A stretch of DNA of 19,665 bases, taken from contig DASPXS010000040.1 in assembly GCA_035637175.1 (NCBI GenBank), positions 1-19,665 of the forward strand, written 5' to 3'. The position numbers and the translations under genes are program-made. Positions 13,922-19,665 of the stretch are shown here, piece after piece. Within the stretch, counting starts at the first letter, position 1. Every line of letters begins with the position of its first letter. The DNA is from AV2 sp035637175. Its GTDB lineage: Bacteria; Verrucomicrobiota; Verrucomicrobiia; Limisphaerales; AV2. A model generated the notes under the pieces. It was given only the letters and a program-made list of their open reading frames with translations. It was not told the DNA's origin and searched no databases.

Positions 13922-16531
13922 CTAAGGGGCCGGGACGCTGTCAAGGCAACGACGCACGGCGCGCGCCAGTGTAAGTGGCTGGAATGGTTTTTGGAGAAAA
14001 TTCACTCCCTCCTGCAAACCGGACTCTTCGCCGCCCAGTTCCAGACTGTATCCGCTCGTGAAAATCACTTTGAGCGGCGGCTTTTGCTTTTGCATCTCCC
14101 GGGCCAGGGCGTTGCCATCTACGCCGTCCGGCAGGACCGTGTCGGTGAGCAGCAAGTCAATGGCGGCGCCGTTCTTCTCCCAGACCTTGAAGGCTTCGCT
14201 CGCCGTCGCCGCCTCCAGGACGTGATAACCGTAATGCTGGAGCACGCCGCGCATCAGTCCGCGCAAGGCGGTCTCGTCCTCCACTATCAGAATGGATTCG
14301 TCGCCGCAGCGCGCGGGCGATCTATCCGCAATCGTCGTCGTCGTTTCCGGCTTTGCTTTGCCGGCGGGGAGGAAGATGGTGAACGTGGATCCCATGCCGA
14401 CGCGGCTTTCCACTTCAGTCCATCCGTTGTGCAACTTCACAATGCCGTACACCGTCGCCAGGCCCAGCCCGGTTCCTTTGCCGACCTCCTTGGTGGTAAA
14501 GAACGGTTCAAAGATGCGGCCCAGCGTCGATTTGTCCATGCCCGTGCCGGTGTCACTGACGCCCAGGCAAACGAAATGCCCGGCGCGAGCCTCGGGATGG
14601 TCCTGCACGTAGGCGTAATCGATTTCCGTGGCGAACGTGCTGATGATCAGTTGCCCGCTTTTCAGCATGGCATCCCGCGCGTTGATCGCCAGGTTGAGGA
14701 TCAATTGCTCCATCATGCCCGGGTCAGCCAGCAGCGGCGGCAGGTTCGCCGCGTAATTGCATTGCAGGGTGATTTGTTCGCCCAGCAGGCGATTCAACAT
14801 TTTGGTGACATTGCCGACTACTTCGTTCAGATCAAGTATCTTCGGCTGCATGACCTGGCGCCGGCTGAACGTCAGCAGTTGACGGATCAGATTCGCCGCG
14901 CGCGTGGCGGCGGTGCAAATCTGCTTCAGCGCATCCACCGTCGCGGGCGGCGAACTCCCTTCAGCCAGCAGCAATTCGGCGTGGCCCTGAATGATCGTGA
15001 GAATGTTGTTGAAATCGTGCGCCACCCCGGACGCGAGCTGGCCCACGGACTCCATTTTTTGCGACTGCCGCAGTTGCGCTTCCAAAGTGAGCCGCTCCGT
15101 GATGTCGAAGCCGTAACACTGCACGACCCGGCTGGCCAGGACCGGGAAAAACGACCACGAGAGAGTCTGCCCCTCCAGGGTCATCTCCAGGCCGGTGGTG
15201 CTTTTGCCGCTTCCCAGGCAGCCTTTGATGATTTCTCTTATGCCGGCCGGCAAAATCTCCCGCGGATGATTTCGGCCCAGCAATCGGGCCGCCTGCTGGG
15301 CGGCATCGTTGAAATAAGTAAGCTCACCGTCGGCGGACAATTCGAGCACGGGATTGGGACTGTAGAGGGGGAACGCAGCCAACTTCTGGATTTCCGCTTC
15401 GGCCCCTTTGCGCTCCGTGATGTCACGGTAATTGACCACCACGGCTTGAACCCCCGGTTCGTCGAGCAGGTTTTTGGCGGCGCCTTCCATCCATCGCCAA
15501 CTCCCGTCCCGGTGGCGGATCCGACACTCCAGGCGGACGGTTTGCCCCGGGTGCTGCGCCAGCCCGGTCAGCAGATTGAGGGTGCGCACCGCGTCGTCCG
15601 GGTGAAGCAACCCCAAAAGCCGCCGCCCGACAAATTCCTCGTTGCGGTAACCGATGACACGCTCGGTCGAGGGTCCCCCGTAAAGCACGACACTCGCCGG
15701 ATTGAGCAGGGCAATGGCGTCGGAGCTGTTCTCGATCAGCGCCCGAAACCGCTCCTCGCTTCGCCGCAATTCCTCTTCCGCCCGCTTGCGCTCGGTTACG
15801 TCACGGGAGACAACGAGCACTTTGTCCACGTTTCCCTTGTCGTCGCGGATGACGCTCCCTTGCGATTCGATATAGCGCACACTCCCGTCGCAAAGCAGGA
15901 ACCGGTATTCCGCCCGCTGTCCCGCGCCTGTCCGCACGGTTTCCTCGAAGAGCCGCTGTATCTTCGCCACGTCGTCGGGGTGTATTTCCTTGAATGAGCT
16001 GCTGCCGCGCAGGGACTGCGGGTCGCCGAGAACTTCCCGGTAGGACGGACTGTTGTACAGCCGTTTTCCCTGCACGTCGAGAATGGCGATCAGGTCGGTG
16101 ACATTGTCCGTGATCAACCGAAAGAGCTCCTCGCTTTGGCGCAGCTTCGAATCCGCCTCCTTCTTTTCCAGCGCGCTCTGGATGGCCGACCCGATCCGGC
16201 CAATGTGCTCCTTGAGCACGTAATCGGCGGCGCCCGCCTTCATGCACTCGACCGCGGTCTCCTCGTTGATGCTGCCCGTCACAATGATGACCGGGATATG
16301 CGGAACGTGTTCCTGCGCCAACCTCAGGGCCTGCATGCCATTAAAGTCAGGCAAACTGTAATCGGACAGAACGACGTCCGGCGCGAATTCATCCAGGCCC
16401 TTGACATAATCCGACCGGGACGCCACGTGCCGCGCGGTGAAACTGATTTTGCTCCGATGCAGTTCGCGTTCGAGCAATTCCGCGTCGTTGACCGCGTCTT
16501 CCAGAATCAGGATGCGTAAACTCTCAGTCAT
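13922..16531 (-). CDS. Hybrid histidine kinase: REC-PAS-PAS-PAS-HisKA-HATPase-REC
   Basis: The protein has 869 residues with start ATG 16531 (MTESLRILILEDA); the frame stays open further upstream, but that part is the complement of tRNA-Lys and is not coding. Order: receiver (D57 in VLSDYSLPD, K107 in LKEH), PAS about 132-248 with PAC end VVSRDVTERKRAEEEL, PAS about 257-376, a third PAS about 385-480 of the AAFPxxNPNPVLE type (here AAFPLYSPNPVLELSADGE), HisKA with H505 in GVAHDFNN, HATPase with LAINARDAM and RIFEPFFTTKEVGKGTGLGL, and a C-terminal receiver with D797 (LLLTDTVLPD). No membrane segment is present, so it is probably a cytosolic redox, ligand or phosphorelay sensor. It is the first gene of the minus-strand run that continues with the REC-kinase 30 nt later. 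The kinase half is paralogous to that of the 1485-residue hybrid kinase. Confidence 0.94.
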   Translation of the reverse strand: MTESLRILILEDAVNDAELLERELHRSKISFTARHVASRSDYVKGLDEFAPDVVLSDYSLPDFNGMQALRLAQEHVPHIPVIIVTGSINEETAVECMKAGAADYVLKEHIGRIGSAIQSALEKKEADSKLRQSEELFRLITDNVTDLIAILDVQGKRLYNSPSYREVLGDPQSLRGSSSFKEIHPDDVAKIQRLFEETVRTGAGQRAEYRFLLCDGSVRYIESQGSVIRDDKGNVDKVLVVSRDVTERKRAEEELRRSEERFRALIENSSDAIALLNPASVVLYGGPSTERVIGYRNEEFVGRRLLGLLHPDDAVRTLNLLTGLAQHPGQTVRLECRIRHRDGSWRWMEGAAKNLLDEPGVQAVVVNYRDITERKGAEAEIQKLAAFPLYSPNPVLELSADGELTYFNDAAQQAARLLGRNHPREILPAGIREIIKGCLGSGKSTTGLEMTLEGQTLSWSFFPVLASRVVQCYGFDITERLTLEAQLRQSQKMESVGQLASGVAHDFNNILTIIQGHAELLLAEGSSPPATVDALKQICTAATRAANLIRQLLTFSRRQVMQPKILDLNEVVGNVTKMLNRLLGEQITLQCNYAANLPPLLADPGMMEQLILNLAINARDAMLKSGQLIISTFATEIDYAYVQDHPEARAGHFVCLGVSDTGTGMDKSTLGRIFEPFFTTKEVGKGTGLGLATVYGIVKLHNGWTEVESRVGMGSTFTIFLPAGKAKPETTTTIADRSPARCGDESILIVEDETALRGLMRGVLQHYGYHVLEAATASEAFKVWEKNGAAIDLLLTDTVLPDGVDGNALAREMQKQKPPLKVIFTSGYSLELGGEESGLQEGVNFLQKPFQPLTLARAVRRCLDSVPAP

Positions 16532-16656
16532 ACCGCAGGATCGATCACGCGGGCAGGCTATCCCCGATCCACACCGCGCGCAAGAGATTCGAGCCTTGGC
16601 AAATTCCAGCTTGCACCTGACTGGAGCGTCGTTTAGCTTTTCGCCCCCCGTTGGCT

Positions 16657-16731
16657 GGGTTGGTAGCTCAGTGGTAGAGCAGCGGCCTTTTAAGCCGTTG
16701 GTCGTGGGTTCGAGTCCCACCCGACCCACCA
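16657..16731 (+). tRNA. tRNA-Lys (anticodon UUU), CCA encoded
   Basis: The acceptor stem GGGTTGG/CCGACCC (16657-16663 and 16721-16727) has one G-U pair. The D-arm is GCTCAGTGGTAGAGC, the anticodon stem GCGGC/GCCGT with loop CTTTTAA gives anticodon TTT, and the T-arm contains GGGTTCGAGTCCC. The discriminator is A (16728) and CCA is encoded (16729-16731). It is transcribed away from the hybrid kinase gene, whose promoter must share the 125-bp spacer 16532-16656. Confidence 0.97.
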
Positions 16732-16775
16732 CCTCATAACGCATCGATAACCCGATAAAATAAGTCCGACAGCCC

Positions 16776-17588
16776 TCAATTCATCCCCGGACTCCACGGG
16801 CGATACTCGCGTTGGGCCTCGGGGAGCCATTCTTTGAGTTGTTTGATCCGGACGTCATCCAGCGGGTGCGCGCGCAAGAACCAGAGCCCTTCGCCGCCGC
16901 CCTGTTGGCGGTTGTATTCAGCGAAGCGTTCCCAAAAAGCGACCGCGGCTTCCGGTTGGTATCCGGCGCGCGCCAGGTAAATGAGCCCCAGATGGTCCGC
17001 CTCGGACTCCTGCTTCCGGCTGTGTGGCAATTCGCGCCCGACTTCCGCAGCCAGACCATAGGCCGTCACCATCGCCCCATGCGTGCGCGGGTCGCTTTTG
17101 GACAGACTCGCGTCGAGCAAACTGCCGCCGGTTTGCAACACCAGCGCTTCGCTCATCCGTTCCGCGCCGTGATGCGCGACCGCGTGACCGATTTCATGCC
17201 CGAGGACCGTCGCCAGGCCCGCTTCGTCCCTGGTGATCGGCAACAAGCCAGTGTAAACTCCAACCTTGCCTCCGGGAAGACAAAACGCATTGGCTTCTTT
17301 ACTCTCGAACACGACGAACTCCCATTGCGCGTTCGGCAGCGGCGCCACTGTCGCGACGCGTTTGCCGATCTTTTGGACAAGCGCATTGGCAGCGGGGTCC
17401 TTGCTGATCGACACCGCCTGCTTCATTTTTTCGAAACTCGTCAGGCCAAGCTGCATTTCCTCGCCTTGCGGTATGAAATTAATCTGCCGGCGCCCCGTCT
17501 CCGGCACCGTGGTGCAGCCGATCAATACCGTCGCCATGAGGCAAATCAACCCACCGTCAACACAAGACGTTCTCATGACGCAATCCAT
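16776..17588 (-). CDS. M48 family zinc metalloprotease, lipoprotein
   Basis: The protein has 270 residues from ATG 17588, or 266 from ATG 17576; either gives a short signal peptide ending in the lipobox L-I-G-C25, so it should be a membrane-anchored periplasmic lipoprotein. The protease motif is H131-E-I-G-H135 (LGHEIGHAVAHH), with the third ligand E196 in ESEADHLG. The usual family segments NAFCLPGGKVGVYTGLL and RAHPLDDVRI are present. This resembles the Oma1/LoiP/YcaL branch of M48, which degrades misfolded or unassembled envelope proteins; the substrate here is not known. The 17588 start lies one base after the gyrA stop (TGA-A-ATG), which favours coupled reinitiation and co-transcription with gyrA. 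In LCLPGG-type family motifs Ala usually precedes LPGG; here it is Cys (C103). No convincing terminator is seen in the 44 bp before tRNA-Lys. Confidence 0.92.
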   Translation of the reverse strand: MDCVMRTSCVDGGLICLMATVLIGCTTVPETGRRQINFIPQGEEMQLGLTSFEKMKQAVSISKDPAANALVQKIGKRVATVAPLPNAQWEFVVFESKEANAFCLPGGKVGVYTGLLPITRDEAGLATVLGHEIGHAVAHHGAERMSEALVLQTGGSLLDASLSKSDPRTHGAMVTAYGLAAEVGRELPHSRKQESEADHLGLIYLARAGYQPEAAVAFWERFAEYNRQQGGGEGLWFLRAHPLDDVRIKQLKEWLPEAQREYRPWSPGMN

Positions 17589-17589
17589 T

Positions 17590-19665
17590 TCACGCTGCCG
17601 GCGGCGCGCCCTCGTCGGTATCGCCCTTCTCTTCGCTGATCACCGGCGCGATGGCCCGGAGTTTGTCGTTTTCGTCCAAGTCGATCAATTTGACGCCTTG
17701 CGTGTTCCGGCCGGCTTGCCGAATGTCCTTTACAAAAGTGCGCACCATTTGACCGCCGACGGTGATCAGCATGATTTCGTCCTCGTCTTTCACGGTGAGG
17801 GCGCCAATCACCGCGCCGGTTTTTTCCGTGGTTTTCATGGTGATAATGCCTTTGCCACCCCGGGATTGTCGCCGGTATTCCTCGAAGCCGGTTCGTTTGC
17901 CGATGCCGTGCTCGCCGGCGACAAGCAATGTCGCATCGGGAACAACCACCGCCGCCGCCACCACCGCGTCGTTTCTCTCCAGATTGATTCCCCGCACGCC
18001 GGTCGCCGGCCGGCCCATCGCGCGAACGTCTTCCTCGGAGAACCGGATGCTCATTCCGTCACGGGTGATGAGCACGACTTCGTTCTGGCCGGTCGTCAGT
18101 TTGACATCGATCAGCGTGTCGCCCGATTCGATGCCGATGGCGTTGATGCCGCCTTTGCGGATGTTGGCGAATTCTCCCAGGGCCGTCTTTTTCACTGTGC
18201 CCAGCCTGGTGGCGAAGAAAATGAACCCGGGCTGCTGCCAGGTCTGGTCCTCGTTATTCTGGCCGGACCGGGCGACGATGCGAATCAAGGCGGCGATGGT
18301 TTCGCCGCTCTTCAATTCCAGAAGGTTCGCGATGCTCCGTCCCTTTGCCGCGCGGCCCATGTCGGGAATCTCATGCACGCGCTCGACATAGACCCGGCCG
18401 CTATTGGTGAAGAACAGCAGATAATCATGTGCGCTGGCAGCGAACAGGTGCTCGATAAAATCGGCCGGTTCACCTTCACCGGCGGAACCTTCGCGCGTGG
18501 TCATCCCGATAACGCCCTTGCCGCCGCGGCGCTGCGCGCGATAGGAGCTGATGTTCGTCCGCTTGATCAGGCCAGCGTGCGTGATGGTGATGATAACCCC
18601 TTCGTTCGCGATAAGATCCTCGATGGCAATCTCGCCCTCGTCCGGCACCAGTTCGGTCAGGCGCGGTGTGGCATGTTTCTGCCTGATCTCCAGCAACTCC
18701 TTTTTGATTATGGCCATCACACGCTGTTCTTTGGCGAGGATGTCGAGGAGGTCTTTGATCTTTTCGAGCAGCTCCGTGTATTCCTGTTTGACCTTGTCGA
18801 TTTCCAGACCGGTGAGCCGATAGAGCTGCAACTCAAGAATGGCATCCACTTGCCGTTCGGTGAGCGAATAAAAGCCATTGACGAGCCGCGCGTTGGAGCG
18901 GATGAGAATACCCCAGCGCTCGACTTGCGGACGGGTCCATTCGAAGGCCAGCAATTTGACTTTGGCCTCCTCCCGATTGCGCGAACCGCGAATGATGCGG
19001 ATGAATTCGTCGAGGTTCGACAAGGCGCAGAGGTAGCCTTCAAGAATCTCGGCCCGTTCTTCGGCCTTCTTCAACTCGAAGCGGGTGCGGCGCAGAACCA
19101 CTTCGCGGCGATGCTCGATGTAACATTGGATCAACTCCTTGAGCGGGAGTTCCTTGGGCCGGCCATGGTCGATGGCAAGATTGATGACGTTGAACGTGAC
19201 TTCCAGTTGCGTGTGTTTGTAGAGGTTGTTGATGACGACCTTGGGAATCGCGTCGCGCTTCAGTTCCATGACGAGCCGGCAGTTTTCATCCGACTCGTTG
19301 CGCATGGCCGAGATATCGGTGATGACCTTTTCGTTGACCAGGTTGGCGATCTGCTGTTCGAGCGCGGCGCGGTTCACGTTGAATGGAATCTCGGTGATCA
19401 CGAGCTGGCCGCGCCCCCCCTTCATTTCCTCGAGGCCGACTTTGCCGCGCACTTTCAAACTTCCGCGGCCGGTCTTGAAGTAATTTTGAATGCCTTCCAT
19501 GCCGCAGATCATGCCGCCGGTGGAAAAATCCGGGCCTTTGACCCATTTCATCAATTCCGGGAGCGTGATGGCCGGGTTGTCGATCTGGGCGCAGATGCCG
19601 TCGATGATTTCACCCAGGTTGTGCGGCGGCATGTTCGTGGCCATGCCGACGGCGATGCCGGTGCC
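17590..19665 (-). CDS. gyrA: DNA gyrase subunit A, N-terminal part outside window
   Basis: The visible 691 residues begin GTGIAVGMATNMPPHNLGE, corresponding to about residue 170 of E. coli GyrA, so the catalytic Tyr and the quinolone-resistance region lie beyond the window edge. The tower and coiled-coil parts follow (TGRGSLKVRGK, EIPFNVNRAALEQQIANLV, then the helical EKIKDLLDILAKEQR region). The C-terminal domain contains the GyrA box QRRGGKG, which marks gyrase rather than topoisomerase IV ParC, followed by six-blade pinwheel repeats such as VLITRDGMSIRF and IMLITVGGQMVRTF. The tail is acidic and Ala/Pro-rich. Together with GyrB it introduces negative supercoils using ATP. The M48 lipoprotein gene follows after one base. 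No disruption is seen. Confidence 0.97.
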   Translation of the reverse strand, partial: GTGIAVGMATNMPPHNLGEIIDGICAQIDNPAITLPELMKWVKGPDFSTGGMICGMEGIQNYFKTGRGSLKVRGKVGLEEMKGGRGQLVITEIPFNVNRAALEQQIANLVNEKVITDISAMRNESDENCRLVMELKRDAIPKVVINNLYKHTQLEVTFNVINLAIDHGRPKELPLKELIQCYIEHRREVVLRRTRFELKKAEERAEILEGYLCALSNLDEFIRIIRGSRNREEAKVKLLAFEWTRPQVERWGILIRSNARLVNGFYSLTERQVDAILELQLYRLTGLEIDKVKQEYTELLEKIKDLLDILAKEQRVMAIIKKELLEIRQKHATPRLTELVPDEGEIAIEDLIANEGVIITITHAGLIKRTNISSYRAQRRGGKGVIGMTTREGSAGEGEPADFIEHLFAASAHDYLLFFTNSGRVYVERVHEIPDMGRAAKGRSIANLLELKSGETIAALIRIVARSGQNNEDQTWQQPGFIFFATRLGTVKKTALGEFANIRKGGINAIGIESGDTLIDVKLTTGQNEVVLITRDGMSIRFSEEDVRAMGRPATGVRGINLERNDAVVAAAVVVPDATLLVAGEHGIGKRTGFEEYRRQSRGGKGIITMKTTEKTGAVIGALTVKDEDEIMLITVGGQMVRTFVKDIRQAGRNTQGVKLIDLDENDKLRAIAPVISEEKGDTDEGAPPAA

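Noticed and set aside
13910..13930. CTAAGGGGC at the stop of the REC-PAS hybrid kinase, similar to the cluster 1 decamer
   Set aside because: Only about eight bases match and the following TCAGTCC is absent, so it is most likely coincidence.
13991..15997. Long plus-strand open frame opposite the REC-PAS hybrid kinase
   Set aside because: Antisense shadow of a gene with clear kinase motifs. The product is rich in Arg, His and Gln and matches no family I know.
7027..16731. The signalling block as a genomic island inserted at tRNA genes
   Set aside because: Both tRNA 3' ends face outward from the block, whereas integrases normally insert at the 3' end. No integrase and no duplicated tRNA end is visible.
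16532..16744. N-terminal extension of the REC-PAS hybrid kinase
   Set aside because: The extension reads VGRVGLEPTTNGLKGRCS, the typical false peptide obtained by translating the complement of a tRNA gene. The receiver domain begins at ATG 16531.

Overview
The window is a GC-rich chromosomal stretch from a Gram-negative bacterium. Gene density, abundant histidine kinases, a lipoprotein M48 protease and the general look of the GyrA protein suggest a Verrucomicrobiota-type organism (Pedosphaera/Limisphaerales-like). That placement is inference from sequence character only. No phage, CRISPR array, complete transposon or plasmid gene is visible.

Layout. Left end (2-2714): the tail of a hotdog-fold acyl-ACP dehydratase-like gene, a REP-like repeat cluster, then a divergent pair made of a PIG-L family deacetylase (minus) and anmK, anhydro-N-acetylmuramic acid kinase (plus). 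A second repeat cluster, built on the same AAGGGGTCAGTCC core and containing a 26-bp inverted repeat, sits between the converging 3' ends of anmK and the next gene. Middle (2715-16531): a 14-kb minus-strand block of six signalling genes. A periplasmic-propeller sensor kinase is followed 36 nt later by a response regulator with a C-terminal helix-turn-helix. To its right, beyond a structured non-coding region and tRNA-Glu(UUC), lie four more signalling genes, read from right to left: a REC-PAS3-kinase-REC hybrid, a REC-kinase, a REC protein with a C-terminal CxxC/CxxC module, and a 1485-residue REC-PAS-coil-GAF-PAS2-kinase-REC hybrid. A small uncharacterised ORF overlaps the start of the last one by 4 nt (ATGA). 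Right end (16657-19665): tRNA-Lys(UUU), an M48 metalloprotease lipoprotein, and gyrA, whose N-terminal part lies outside the window.

How they may work together. The four genes at 12134-16531 and 7157-11614 share strand and short spacing in part. They carry five receiver domains and three kinase cores but no recognisable HPt domain and no DNA-binding domain, so this looks like a sensory phospho-network whose output is elsewhere or is the CxxC module. The separate propeller kinase/HTH regulator pair does have a plausible transcriptional output. PIG-L and AnmK could both act on amino-sugar or cell-wall derivatives, but only their adjacency supports that.

The most unusual items are: (1) nine consecutive, exactly 39-residue repeats forming a roughly 430-residue coiled coil inside the large hybrid kinase; (2) two repeat clusters with a common core, one of which has duplicated the stop-codon end of a gene; (3) a non-coding segment upstream of the propeller kinase with several nested, mutually exclusive stems; (4) the CxxC/CxxC output module; and (5) the small coupled ORF, which lacks an ATG and may carry a frameshift.
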